Origin: Prevotella sp. oral taxon 475
GTDB taxonomy: Bacteria; Bacteroidota; Bacteroidia; Bacteroidales; Bacteroidaceae
NCBI RefSeq assembly: GCF_018127805.1
Contig: NZ_CP072334.1
Location: forward strand, 1,776,001 to 1,840,000
Reading direction: 5' to 3'
DNA: 64,000 nt
Part shown: positions 47,436 through 57,010 of the stretch, one piece after another
Layout: each line of letters starts with the position of its first letter
Position numbering within the stretch: the stretch's first letter is position 1
Position numbers and translations under genes: made by a program
The notes under the pieces: model-generated
What the model was told of the DNA's origin: nothing
Database searches by the model: none
Seen by the model: only the letters and a program-made list of their open reading frames with translations

Positions 47436-47546
47436 TACAGGCTCTTCTCTCCATTTCTCAATCTCTCCGCCCAGTTTTATCACCCGTTTATCCCCTCGAA
47501 TAGTTGTCGGACATCACTTTCCGACAGAGTCGTCTACAAGCAAAAA

Positions 47547-47580
47547 GAAAGGGGAAGCTGTCTTGACAGCTTCCCCTTTC
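47547..47580 (+). terminator. Terminator after the cupin gene
   Basis: GAAAGGGGAAGCTGTC (47547-47562) pairs perfectly with GACAGCTTCCCCTTTC (47565-47580). The loop is very short as written, so the top pairs would open. It lies 112 bp after the stop. Confidence 0.75.
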
Positions 47581-48120
47581 AAGGCATTTGGTTCTTTAAT
47601 GTAGTAGATTTATCTTCAGCATCCTTCCAATGAGTTGAAGAATTGGTCATCAAACTGAAGCGGTGCAAAGGTATATATAAAATGATGACCATGCGAATAA
47701 AATCGCAATAAAATAAAAATTTTTACAAGAAAAAAGAGAATTAGTCGCAGAAGAAAGAGGAAAAGAAAAATAAACCTCTGAAAACAAACAAGACAAAAAC
47801 GATCAAAGACACAGAAAAAAGAAAAGAAACGGCATCTGAAAAAGAAGACCAAAAGGCTTAAAGAAAAGAACACTTCATTCTAAGTCTTTTTATTTACATG
47901 CAAGTTTGGGATATATTCGGAACACTCTCCTATCCGTTCACTCCCTTGCCCCTCTGTTTTGGCTCCACAGAAAGCGACATGCCATCCCATATCCGACAGT
48001 CAACAAATCTTAAAGGAATCCTCTTCTTTTAACTTGTCTTTTTGAGATCAAATAGAAAAAGGAAAGAGGCGGAAGACCGAAAAACGACCTCTGTCCTATT
48101 CAACTCTGAGCACTCGAGGT

Positions 48121-48185
48121 GCAAAAGCCAAGAGATGAAAATACAAAAGCTAAGAAAACGACTTGCAAAACCTAAGAGAATGGAA
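48121..48185. repeat. 22-bp phased repeat cluster d (degenerate)
   Basis: GCCAAG at 48127, GCTAAG at 48149 and CCTAAG at 48171, again 22 bp apart, in the context CAAAAGCTAAGARAA. Two of the three copies carry one change in the core. Confidence 0.75.
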
Positions 48186-48610
48186 TACGGAAAAACACCC
48201 TTTGCATACGCTAAACAACGTTTTTAGCTCCATTTTTCCTTATTTTCTTCCTACGAAAAACATCTCTTTCGTCATCTAACCCCTACCCCATTCAGGCAAC
48301 TATTTATCAGTCAGCACCTTACATTACATCCTCCTAAACCTCGTCAGACTGCGCTATTTCAAGCCTCCGGAAAGTTTTTTCCGTACAATCGATTCTCATC
48401 CGCCTTTCAGCCCTTTAGTTTTAACTATTCATGCTATTAAATTAAGTTTTATTATATATATTCTACCCTCGCTCACTTCTATCACCAAGAAAACAAAAAA
48501 GCCCCAAACAGCGTTCTGATGCCCATCTTTCCCAACGTTCAACACCGAACAACTGCACGGCATAAAAAATGCAAAAAACCGATTTTACTTAGATTTTTTC
48601 TATATAGCCA

Positions 48611-48642
48611 TTTCGCCTTTCATTTGAAAATGTGTATATTTG
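48611..48642 (+). promoter_or_regulatory. Promoter of the nagB cluster
   Basis: TTTC (48611-48614, one mismatch to TTTG), 20-bp spacer, TATATTTG (48635-48642). The nagB ATG is 38 bp downstream. Confidence 0.55.
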
Positions 48643-48679
48643 CAGCTCATAATCTTTATTAATAAAAAGTATTACAGCC

Positions 48680-49465
48680 ATGAGAGTAATCATAAAGGCA
48701 GATTATGACGGACTGTCCACTTGGGCAGCTGAACACGTCATCGAGTGTATTAACAAGGCAAAGCCCACCAAGGAGCATCCCTTTGTGCTGGGGCTGCCCA
48801 CCGGTTCTACGCCCATCGGCATGTACAAAGCCTTAGTGCAGGCATGCAAAGAGGGCCGGGTGTCGTTCAAAAACGTCGTAACGTTCAACATGGACGAGTA
48901 TGTAGGACTGCCGGTCGAGCATCCCGAGAGTTACCATTCTTTCATGTACCGCAACCTTTTCGACCATATCGACTGTCCGAAAGAGAACGTACACATCTTA
49001 AACGGTAACGCCGAGAACTGGGAAGAGGAGTGTTGCGCCTACGAAGCAGCCATTCGGGCCGCTGGAGGCATCGATCTCTTCATCGGAGGCGTAGGTGTCG
49101 ACGGGCATTTGGCTTTCAACGAACCGGGCTCTTCGCTCACATCGCGCACCCGTCGCATGCCGCTCACAACCGATACGCGGGTGGTGAACTCGCGCTTCTT
49201 CGACAACAAGGTGGAGAACGTTCCCGAATTTGCACTCACTGTGGGTGTTGGCACCGTGATGGACGCAAGAGAAGTGATGGTGCTCATCAATGGACACGGC
49301 AAAGCAGGGGCTCTTCGCGATGCCGTTGAAGGCCCTGTGACACACATGAGAACTGTCAGTGCCCTGCAAATGCACGAAAATGGTATCATCGTATGCGACG
49401 AAGCGGCTACCGACGAACTGAAAGTGGCAACATATAAGTATTTTAAAGATATAGAAAGGGCCTGA
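48680..49465 (+). CDS. nagB: Glucosamine-6-phosphate deaminase
   Basis: 261 aa, close to E. coli NagB (266). Converts glucosamine 6-phosphate to fructose 6-phosphate and ammonia in the cytosol. Active-site segments are intact: [15 protein letters not shown] (phosphate binding), [10 protein letters not shown] (catalytic Asp of Asp72 type), [20 protein letters not shown] (Asp141, His143 and Glu148 equivalents) and SRTRRMPLT. The stop is 3 bp before the frame of the NagB/PIG-L fusion gene, so they form an operon. Confidence 0.96.
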   Translation: MRVIIKADYDGLSTWAAEHVIECINKAKPTKEHPFVLGLPTGSTPIGMYKALVQACKEGRVSFKNVVTFNMDEYVGLPVEHPESYHSFMYRNLFDHIDCPKENVHILNGNAENWEEECCAYEAAIRAAGGIDLFIGGVGVDGHLAFNEPGSSLTSRTRRMPLTTDTRVVNSRFFDNKVENVPEFALTVGVGTVMDAREVMVLINGHGKAGALRDAVEGPVTHMRTVSALQMHENGIIVCDEAATDELKVATYKYFKDIERA

Positions 49466-49468
49466 ATC

Positions 49469-51464
49469 ATGCGTTTAAACCTAAGTTCGGAAATCGTATT
49501 GAACAAGATTCCCGAAGAGTATTACCATCCTAAAACAGCCGTAGAACGGTCTGAAATCACTCGCTGCGAGAAGATTCCGACAAATATTTTCCCGAAATTG
49601 GAAGAGGGTGCAGCCCATATCGCAGATGCCATAGAGGCAGAAATCCAACTCAAAAAGGACCAGGGTAAAACCTGTGTTGGGCTTGGGCACGGGCAACTCT
49701 CTCACCCCGGTGTTCGCCGAACTCATCAAACGACACAAAGCAGGACATTTGAGCTTCGCCAATGTCGTAGTTTTCAATGCCTACGAGTATTTTCCACTCA
49801 ACAAAGAGAATCCTCACAGCAGCATTCGACAATTGAAAGAGCGGTTGCTCGATCATGTCGACATCGCTCCCGAGAATGTGTTTACACTCGACGGAACGGT
49901 TCCGCAGGAGATGGTGAACAGCAGTTGCAAACAATATGAGCAGCGAATTGCCGACATGGGCGGCATAGATGTAATGCTATTGGGCATCGGAAGAATGGGA
50001 AACATTGCGACCAACGAGCCCGGAAGCGGACTGAACTCCACCTCACGACTGATTCTGATCGATGCCGTTTCGCGCGAAGAAATGACGATGAGCTTCGGTT
50101 CCAACGAGGCTGTTCCCCCTTGTTCTATCACAATGGGTATCTCTACAATTCTGGCAGCACGCAAAGTGTTCGTCACTGCCTGGGGCGAAGACAAGGCTGA
50201 CATCATCCAAAAGACGGTGGAAGAACACGTCAGTGATGCACTGCCGGCATCTTTCTTGCAGACACACAAGGATGCAAGTGTAATAATCGACCTACCCGCA
50301 GCATCGCGCCTCACACGAATCGTGCATCCATGGCTCGTCACTTCGTGCAAATGGACTGACAAACTGGTGCGTTCGGCCTTGGTTTGGCTGTGCCAACTTA
50401 CAGGGAAACCTATCCTAAAACTCACCAATAAAGATTATAACGAGAACGGACTGAGCGAACTACTCGCGCTCTATGGCTCGGCTTACAATGCGAATATCAA
50501 GATTTTCAATGATCTTCAGCATACCATTACAGGCTGGCCGGGCGGCAAACCCAATGCCGACGATACCTATCGACCTGAACGCGCAACACCATTCCCCAAA
50601 CGTGTCATTATCTTCTCTCCCCATCCCGACGATGATGTCATCTCGATGGGCGGCACTCTGCGCCGATTGGTTGAGCAAGGACATGAGGTGCATGTGGCTT
50701 ATCAAACCTCCGGGAATATTGCAGTGGGAGATGAGGAGGTGATTCGCTTCATGCACTTCATCAATGGCTTTAATCAGCTCTTCGCAGGAGACTCGGATAC
50801 TGTCATTAAAAATAAGTATCGCGAGATAAAAGACTTCCTCAAACAGAAGAAAGACAGCATTGGCGACACGCGAGACATCCTTACTATCAAGGGTTTGATT
50901 CGTCGTGGCGAGGCAAGAACAGCCTCTACCTATAACGATATTCCATTAGACCGCGTTCATTTCCTTGATTTGCCCTTCTATGAGTCGGGAAAAATTGAGA
51001 AATTACCTATGGGCGAGGCCGACGTAAAGGTGGTTCGTGAATTCATTCACAGCATTCAGCCACACCAGATTTATGTCGCCGGCGATCTGGCCGACCCACA
51101 TGGAACTCATAAAAAGTGTACCGATGCCGTGTTTGCAGCCTTAGACGAGGAACTAAAGGCCGGAGAACAGTGGCTCGACGACTGCCGTGTGTGGATGTAT
51201 CGCGGAGCTTGGGCCGAATGGGAGATAGAGAATATCGAGATGTGCGTACCGATGAGCCCGGAAGAATTGCGGGCAAAACGCAACTCGATCCTTAAACACC
51301 AGTCGCAAATGGAGAGTGCACCGTTCCTCGGAAACGATGAACGACTGTTCTGGCAACGGTCGGAAGACCGCAATCGGGGCACTGCTGAACTCTATGATAA
51401 GCTGGGATTGGCTTGCTATGAGGCCATGGAGGCATTCGTAGAATATAAGTTCAAGGAGATGTAA
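49469..51464 (+). pseudogene. NagB-like/PIG-L (LmbE) deacetylase fusion gene with a frameshift
   Basis: The N-terminal part (MRLNLSSEIVLNKIPEEYYH...) is in the frame of 49469; from about 49674 the homologous protein goes on in another frame (VLGLGTGNSLTPVFAEL) to 51464. Joined, the product is about 664 aa, the usual length of this Bacteroidota fusion. The break lies within 49665-49680 (GTAAAACCTGTGTTGGG) and is explained by one extra A in the AAAA run or loss of one TG. The NagB-like domain has lost typical catalytic residues (FNAYEYF for [20 protein letters not shown] for [13 protein letters not shown]). The PIG-L domain looks intact: SPHPDDDVISMGG near residue 385 and DPHGTHKKC. It should deacetylate an amino sugar. 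A sequencing error is possible; the downstream part could also start alone at the GTG at 49674. Confidence 0.8.
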
Positions 51465-51490
51465 ACCCGTCTACCTATCATGATTTTTCT

Positions 51491-51559
51491 CCTGTCGGAT
51501 TTATTTTACCTATCCAACCGATACGCAATTGGTCCGATTCGTACGATAAATCCGGCAGG
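51491..51559. promoter_or_regulatory. Long inverted repeat between the fusion gene and the kinase gene
   Basis: CCTGTCGGATTTAT (51491-51504) and ATAAATCCGGCAGG (51546-51559) pair in 13 of 14 positions, around a 41-nt loop with the direct repeat CCGATACG/CCGATTCG. It lies 31 bp before the kinase ATG. It may be an operator or an mRNA structure. Confidence 0.5.
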
Positions 51560-51590
51560 AATATCTTTATATTGCTAACGAAAACAACCT

Positions 51591-52703
51591 ATGGAAGAGA
51601 AAAAATTACAACAAATCGTTTCACACTTCAAAACGAAAGGCGAAGCAAAAGAAGTGCAACCACTGGGAAACGGACTCATTAACGACACTTACAAAGTAAC
51701 AATTGCGGGTGAAAATACACCTCGTTATGTGCTGCAACGCATCAATAACACCGTGTTTAAAGATGTGGAATTGCTGCAAAAAAATATCGAACAAGTGACC
51801 CATCACCTACGCAAGAAGCTCGAAGAGAAAGGCGTAGACGACATCGACCGTCGCGTTCTCTCCTTTTTGAAATCTGAAACCGGCAAAACCTACTGGCGAG
51901 AAGCCGACGAAACTTATTGGAGAATGATGTTATTCATCCCCGATGCCTATACCTTCGAAACTGTGAACGAGAAGTATTCACATGCCGCAGGGTTGGCTTT
52001 CGGCGAGTTCCAGGCAGCATTAGTAGACCTGCCCGCTCAACTCGGAGAGACCATTCCCAATTTTCACAACATGGAAGTGAAGTACAATCAGTTGCGCGAA
52101 ACCATGAAGACCGATCCCGCCAAGCGACTTTCGTCGGTTCTTCCTATGGTGAACGAGATTGAAACACACGTAGAAGAGATGTGCAAAGCCGAGAGACTCT
52201 TTCGCGAAGGTAAGCTTCCCAAACGCATTTGCCACTGCGACACGAAGGTAAACAATATGATGTTCGATGCAGAAGGCAACATCCTGTGCGTCGTCGATCT
52301 GGATACGGTGATGCCCAGCTTTGTTTTCTCAGACTATGGAGACTTCCTTCGCTCCGCAGCTAACCTCACAGCGGAAGACGATGCCGATCTTTCGCACGTC
52401 GGTTTCAACATGAATATCTTCAAAGCCTTTACCAAAGGTTATCTCACATCAGCCGGAAGCTTCCTCACCTCTATCGAAATCGAGAATCTTCCCTATGCGG
52501 CTGCACTCTTTCCTTTTATGCAATGCGTGCGTTTCCTCAACGATTATCTTTGCGGCGACGTCTATTGGAAGATCAAATACCCCGAACACAACCTCGATCG
52601 AGCCCGGAATCAGTTCCAACTCTTTAAAAGCGTCTGCGAACACGCAGAAGAAATGTCGCATTTCATCGAAGAATGCACTGCCAACAAAGAAAAAGCGTCA
52701 TGA
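51591..52703 (+). CDS. NahK-like N-acetylhexosamine kinase family protein (APH fold)
   Basis: 370 aa, cytosolic. The layout matches bifidobacterial N-acetylhexosamine 1-kinase (about 360 aa): GNGLINDTYKV (nucleotide loop), RYVLQRINNTVF, the catalytic loop ICHCDTKVNNMMFD with the Brenner-motif Asp, and the metal-binding VVDLDTVMPS. I recall these segments as conserved in NahK, so phosphorylation of GlcNAc or GalNAc at C1 is the best guess; database names are usually 'aminoglycoside phosphotransferase family'. The position in an amino-sugar cluster supports this. Its stop overlaps the next ATG (ATGA at 52700-52703). Confidence 0.8.
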   Translation: MEEKKLQQIVSHFKTKGEAKEVQPLGNGLINDTYKVTIAGENTPRYVLQRINNTVFKDVELLQKNIEQVTHHLRKKLEEKGVDDIDRRVLSFLKSETGKTYWREADETYWRMMLFIPDAYTFETVNEKYSHAAGLAFGEFQAALVDLPAQLGETIPNFHNMEVKYNQLRETMKTDPAKRLSSVLPMVNEIETHVEEMCKAERLFREGKLPKRICHCDTKVNNMMFDAEGNILCVVDLDTVMPSFVFSDYGDFLRSAANLTAEDDADLSHVGFNMNIFKAFTKGYLTSAGSFLTSIEIENLPYAAALFPFMQCVRFLNDYLCGDVYWKIKYPEHNLDRARNQFQLFKSVCEHAEEMSHFIEECTANKEKAS

Positions 52704-53353
52704 AAAAGTATATTGCAAAGCCACTGTTCGAGGCAGAAGTGCGAGCAAAAGATGTTCCGGCACTGCTCGATAAAGCCGGAATCGGTTTTGAGAAAATAGC
52801 CGAAGCCAATTGGAGCACAGAATTTCCGTATACGCCGCAGGTACAATTCCGACTGGCATACAGTGGCAATCACCTTCTGTTGCACTATCAAGTAGAAGAA
52901 GACAGCGTGCGTGCTGTAGCACCAACAGACAACGGACGCGTGTGGGAAGATTCATGTTGCGAGTTTTTTGTTAGTCCTGTAGCCGACAACACCTATTATA
53001 ACATCGAGTGCAATTGTGCTACGCGTCTGCTGATAGGCTTCGGTGACAGTAGAGAAGGTCGTATTCACGCCCCGGAAGAAGTGCTAAGAAAAGTAGATCG
53101 CTGGTCGTCGTTGGGCTACGAGCCCCTCGAAGAGAAAGTGGGAAGATGCTCTTGGCAGTTGGCTCTCGCCATTCCGGTGGACGTTTTCTTCCGACACACA
53201 GAACTTTCGCTAAAAGGTAAAACCCTGCGAGCCAACTTTTACAAATGCGGAGACAAGCTACAGCAAATGCATTTCCTGTCCTGGAACCCTATCGATGTTC
53301 CCAAGCCCGACTTCCACCGCCCCGATTTCTTCGGTGAAGTGGTCTTTCAATAA
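52700..53353 (+). CDS. CBM9-like (carbohydrate-binding family 9-like) protein
   Basis: 217 aa from the ATG at 52700, which overlaps the kinase stop by 4 bp; an earlier in-frame ATG at 52673 lies inside the kinase gene. No signal peptide. The segments FRLAYSGNHLLLHYQVEEDS, VWEDSCCEFFVSP and ARSWQLALAIP-type CSWQLALAIPVDVF, and ANFYKCGDKL match the CBM9-like beta-sandwich found in many Bacteroidota proteins. With no export signal its part in sugar use is unclear. Coupled translation with the kinase suggests a shared pathway. Confidence 0.8.
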   Translation: MKKYIAKPLFEAEVRAKDVPALLDKAGIGFEKIAEANWSTEFPYTPQVQFRLAYSGNHLLLHYQVEEDSVRAVAPTDNGRVWEDSCCEFFVSPVADNTYYNIECNCATRLLIGFGDSREGRIHAPEEVLRKVDRWSSLGYEPLEEKVGRCSWQLALAIPVDVFFRHTELSLKGKTLRANFYKCGDKLQQMHFLSWNPIDVPKPDFHRPDFFGEVVFQ

Positions 53354-53399
53354 CCGTCACCTATAAGTCTTTTTCCTTGTCGAAGAAAGGAAAATACAG

Positions 53400-56099
53400 A
53401 TGCGAACCACCTCAAATTGGACACCCGATGCAAGTCAAGCCCGTATCATTGCTCTGCAACAGGGTCACCATTTGGTGCTGGCACCGCCCGGATGCGGTAA
53501 AACTCAGATCCTGACCGAGCGCATCCAACAGGCCCATCGCCAAGGTCTTCCCTATCGAGACATGCTCTGTCTCACTTTCACCAATCGTGCCGCGCGAGGC
53601 ATGGCCGAACGAATCGATCATCAGATTACCGATGAAGACCGGCACGAAATCTACGTTGGAAACATTCATCGCTTCTGCTCGCGCTTCCTGTTCGAGAACG
53701 GACTCGTTCCATCCGAGTCCTCTATCATCGACGATGACGACTCCGTTAGCATTCTGACACGTTACACCGGTGACGACGAATGCCGACTCGCAGAAGACAT
53801 TCGACGAAGAAGAGGCCTCCACGAACTTGTTTTTCTCTCGCACCTGGTGCACCAAATCAAGCATGGTCATCCCAAAAATCTGCGGTTACATGCCGACTGT
53901 ATCAGCGAGGAAGACGTCAAAGCGATGCGTAAAATTTGTGAGATGGAGCAGACCGACTTCACCCCACAAGCTCTGATTCGCATCTACGAGCAGGCCGATA
54001 TCTACGAGTCGGCAGCACAAGAGATGACAACCGATTACGCAACACAGTGCATCCTCCTCGAATTACTGCGAAAAATGACGCTCGCCCAACAGTATGAACA
54101 ATACAAAAAGGCGAACAAACTACTGGATTTCGAAGACCTGTTGCTCCTCACCTACGATGCCCTTAGCAGCGATCAGTCCAAGGAATACCGCCGATACAGC
54201 TGGATTCAGGTAGACGAAGTGCAAGATCTAAACCCGTTGCAACTGGCCATTGTCGATGCCATCACAGCAGAATCATCGCCCACGGTGATGTATCTCGGCG
54301 ACGAACAGCAAGCTATTTTCTCTTTCATGGGAGCTCAACTCCACACGCTCAGCTTACTTCGCGCACGCTGTGGCGACAATGTTCACCATCTTGCCATCAA
54401 TCATCGGTCGCCTAAATATCTGCTCGACGTCTTCAACACCTACGCCCGCGAAGTACTGCACGTCGATGCCAACCTGCTGCCCACTGCCGATAATCACATT
54501 CAAGGCACCGGCAACGAACTGCAAATGATAGCCAGCAGCGGACTTGCCACCGAATTAGAAGACACCGCTCGCCTTGCCAGCATCCTGCAAAACCAAGCAT
54601 CTCAGGAGACCACCGCCATCATTGTGAGTGCCAATCGCGATGCCGACGAAATCAGTTCTGCCCTCCGTCGGCAAGGCCTTGCCCACTTCAAGGTGTCTGG
54701 AGAAGACCTTTTTGCCACCCCCGAAGTGAAACTTCTCTTCGCCCATCTCAACCTTCTGTCCAACCCCCACAACTTCATTGCCTGGGCACGACTGCTCAAG
54801 GGATTGCACATTTTTGAGGGAAACACCGCTGCCCGCAACTTCGTTCAGTCGCTTTTCCGTTGTTCTATGTCGCCGGCCGACCTGTTAGAATTTCCCGATG
54901 GCAGTTATATCGAGAACTTCCTACATCTCTTCGACACCCGAGAAATAGTTGTTTTCGACACCGAGACCACCGGTCTCAACGTCTTTGAAGACGATATTGT
55001 GCAGATTGCCGCCGTGAAAATGCGGAATGGCCAAGTGGTTCCCGGTAGTCGTTTCAACGTTTTCATCGCCACCGAGCGTCCCGTTCCGCAGCTGTTGGGC
55101 AGCCTTCCCAACCCCATTCTTCAAGAACTTACCCGCAACACCCTGCTACCCGCAGCCGAAGCCTTACGTCAGTTTATGCAATATGCCGGCAACGGGGTAT
55201 TGTTGGGCCATAATGCCGACTACGATTACCACATTCTCGACCACAACCTGCGGCGATATTGCCCCGACATCAGCTTAGAAAAGCAGCATCCCACCTATCT
55301 TGATTCGCTCAGAATCATCCGTTTGCTCCAGCCCCATCTGCGGCAATACAAACTGAAAGCCCTACTCGAGACGTTGCAACTCGAAGGTGAAAACTCGCAC
55401 CTGGCCGACGAAGACGTGATGGCCACAGTGAGTCTAACGGCCTGGTGCTATGCAAAAGCTCAAGAGAAAATCCCTCTTCAGCGAGCGTTTCTTGCCAAAA
55501 GTCGTGTTCAGGAATGTGCCAACGCCTTGCGAAAACGATACAGTGAGCCTTATTTCGCAGCCCGCTCACGTCTCTACATCCGATTATCGCAAAACGAGGA
55601 AGCCGCTTTGGTGCAGGAACTCAAGAGCTTTCGCCGCCTACTCTCTGCCGAAGAGCTTCTTCAACCCGTCAAAAACCTGAACTACATCTACACCTTTCTT
55701 CAAGCCGATTTGCTGGATGTGTCGTCCGAACCCTCGCTCGTCGAACAGCTATCCAACCACATCCTCGAAATCAACACCCTGAAAGAAGCCGATCTTTGCA
55801 GCAGTCACGTTATCGACGAGCGCATTTTTGTCACCACCGTACACAAGGCCAAAGGACTCGAGTTCGACAACATCATCCTCTTCGATGCCATCGATTCGCG
55901 CTATCCCAACTACTACACACAGTCGGTTCCGCGGCTTTTCAACGAAGAGGCCCGCAGGTTCTACGTGGCCATCACTCGTGCTCGCCGGCGTCTTTTCGTT
56001 CTATGGTCGCTTGCACGTGAAGGTTTTGGCGGTACGTCCCGCCCCAATCAACTCACCCGATTCATGACTCCCATCCTCCACTTCTTCACCGAGGGCTAA
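53400..56099 (+). CDS. UvrD/Rep-type helicase with an inserted DnaQ-like 3'-5' exonuclease domain
   Basis: 899 aa, cytosolic. Walker A APPGCGKTQ (residues 28-36), SF1A motif Ia region CLTFTNRAARGM, motif II VDEVQDLNPLQ near 280, and GDEQQAIFSFMGA (motif III). Residues about 515-690 form a DEDDh exonuclease: VFDTETTGLNVFEDDIVQIA (D, E), LLGHNADYDYHIL (D) and SHLADEDVMAT (H...D). The helicase then resumes with TTVHKAKGLEFDNIILFDA near 810 and FYVAITRARRRLFVLW. So the nuclease sits between the two halves of the second motor domain. It is likely a DNA repair enzyme that unwinds and trims 3' ends. It has its own short upstream gap (46 bp) after the CBM9-like gene. Confidence 0.9.
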   Translation: MRTTSNWTPDASQARIIALQQGHHLVLAPPGCGKTQILTERIQQAHRQGLPYRDMLCLTFTNRAARGMAERIDHQITDEDRHEIYVGNIHRFCSRFLFENGLVPSESSIIDDDDSVSILTRYTGDDECRLAEDIRRRRGLHELVFLSHLVHQIKHGHPKNLRLHADCISEEDVKAMRKICEMEQTDFTPQALIRIYEQADIYESAAQEMTTDYATQCILLELLRKMTLAQQYEQYKKANKLLDFEDLLLLTYDALSSDQSKEYRRYSWIQVDEVQDLNPLQLAIVDAITAESSPTVMYLGDEQQAIFSFMGAQLHTLSLLRARCGDNVHHLAINHRSPKYLLDVFNTYAREVLHVDANLLPTADNHIQGTGNELQMIASSGLATELEDTARLASILQNQASQETTAIIVSANRDADEISSALRRQGLAHFKVSGEDLFATPEVKLLFAHLNLLSNPHNFIAWARLLKGLHIFEGNTAARNFVQSLFRCSMSPADLLEFPDGSYIENFLHLFDTREIVVFDTETTGLNVFEDDIVQIAAVKMRNGQVVPGSRFNVFIATERPVPQLLGSLPNPILQELTRNTLLPAAEALRQFMQYAGNGVLLGHNADYDYHILDHNLRRYCPDISLEKQHPTYLDSLRIIRLLQPHLRQYKLKALLETLQLEGENSHLADEDVMATVSLTAWCYAKAQEKIPLQRAFLAKSRVQECANALRKRYSEPYFAARSRLYIRLSQNEEAALVQELKSFRRLLSAEELLQPVKNLNYIYTFLQADLLDVSSEPSLVEQLSNHILEINTLKEADLCSSHVIDERIFVTTVHKAKGLEFDNIILFDAIDSRYPNYYTQSVPRLFNEEARRFYVAITRARRRLFVLWSLAREGFGGTSRPNQLTRFMTPILHFFTEG

Positions 56100-56146
56100 T
56101 CCATCGTTATCTCTTTGGTTCTCAACATCTTATTTAAACGTTTTAT

Positions 56147-56230
56147 AAAAGCTAAGAAAATGAATTGCAAAAGCTAAGAAAACAGCATGTAAAAGCTAAG
56201 AAAATGGACTGCGTTTTCTTAGCTTTTGCA
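56147..56230. repeat. 22-bp phased repeat cluster e, with one inverted copy
   Basis: GCTAAG at 56151, 56173 and 56195 (22 bp apart), then an inverted core TTAGC at 56219. The last direct copy and the inverted copy form a perfect 14-bp stem (AAAAGCTAAGAAAA/TTTTCTTAGCTTTT) with a 9-nt loop. It lies between two convergent genes, so it may also end transcription. Confidence 0.9.
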
Positions 56231-56301
56231 GCTCTATTTCTTCATTTCTGTTTTTTATTCTCTTTGTTCTTACTCCTCACAAAGAGTCAGCACGGTTGTT
56301 T

Positions 56302-56892
56302 TTACCTTTTTAGTTGCTCTGCCACCTCGCATAATTCCCTATACCATTCCTCTCCGAATCGACGGATGAGAGGCGCCTTCAGAAAACGATAGATAGGCAA
56401 ATCGAGTTCGCATCCCTTCTTGACGGCCGGCCTACAAACCTCCCAACGATGATAATTCAGCCCCACGATGCCACCCGGAAATTCTTTGGCGCGGATGGGA
56501 TAAAGAGCACACGAGAGAGGTTTACAGAACGCACTCCGCCCCATACGGTGCGCGCGCTCCAACGCACAGAGGCACATTCCGTCTTCATAACAGGTGAAAA
56601 CGCAATCTTTTCCGTTCACAATACTGGTCACAAGGTCGCCATCGCGGTCGTTATAAACCACTCCCTGACGGTCGATTACCCCTTGTGCAGAGGCCGACAG
56701 CTCGCTCCACACACCATCGAGAGCGGCTTCCAACTCTGCCACCTCATCAAGTGCGACGGGCGCACCGGCATCTCCTTCGATGCAACAAGCGCCTTTACAA
56801 GCCTCGAGATCGCAGCAAAACTTCTCGGTAATGATGTCCGACGAGATGAGTACATGGCCCACCTGCAAGATAGGAGGAATCTCTTTGTTCAT
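56302..56892 (-). CDS. DUF3109 family cysteine-rich protein
   Basis: 196 aa from the ATG at 56892 (MNKEIPPILQVGHVLISSDI), the usual start of the family; the open frame to 56958 is probably not used. Cysteines lie in KFCCDLEACKGACCIEGDAG, DCVFTCYEDGMCLCAL and FCKPLSCALYPI (the last like the YkgJ Fe/Zn cluster family). It probably binds a metal or iron-sulfur cluster. The function is unknown. It is a single gene on the minus strand. Confidence 0.85.
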   Translation of the reverse strand: MNKEIPPILQVGHVLISSDIITEKFCCDLEACKGACCIEGDAGAPVALDEVAELEAALDGVWSELSASAQGVIDRQGVVYNDRDGDLVTSIVNGKDCVFTCYEDGMCLCALERAHRMGRSAFCKPLSCALYPIRAKEFPGGIVGLNYHRWEVCRPAVKKGCELDLPIYRFLKAPLIRRFGEEWYRELCEVAEQLKR

Positions 56893-57010
56893 ATCTGATG
56901 GTTCTATAAAAGCCCTGAAGCCCGTTTCTGCCATCAAAACGGTCTTCAAGGACAGCACAATTTCTAATTGTCAGTCTCTTTGTTTTCGATTTTTCGATTT
57001 GCTATCTACC

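Larger units (their letters stand above)
47581..48679. other. Gene-free A+T-rich region of about 1.1 kb
   Basis: The stretch 47680-47880 is nearly all purine with A-runs on the plus strand; the minus-strand ORF through it is Phe/Leu/Arg-rich low complexity and not a gene. The 22-bp repeat cluster d lies at 48121-48185. The promoter of nagB is at 48611-48642. No RNA gene was recognised. Confidence 0.5.

Noticed and set aside
47616..47873. 85-codon minus-strand ORF rich in Phe and Leu
   Set aside because: Low-complexity translation of a purine-rich A+T-rich stretch; it looks like membrane segments only by composition.
49665..49680. Programmed ribosomal frameshift in the NagB/PIG-L gene
   Set aside because: No slippery heptamer of the usual X XXY YYZ form with a downstream stem is evident, and the shift needed (+1 or -2) is rare; mutation or sequencing error is more likely.
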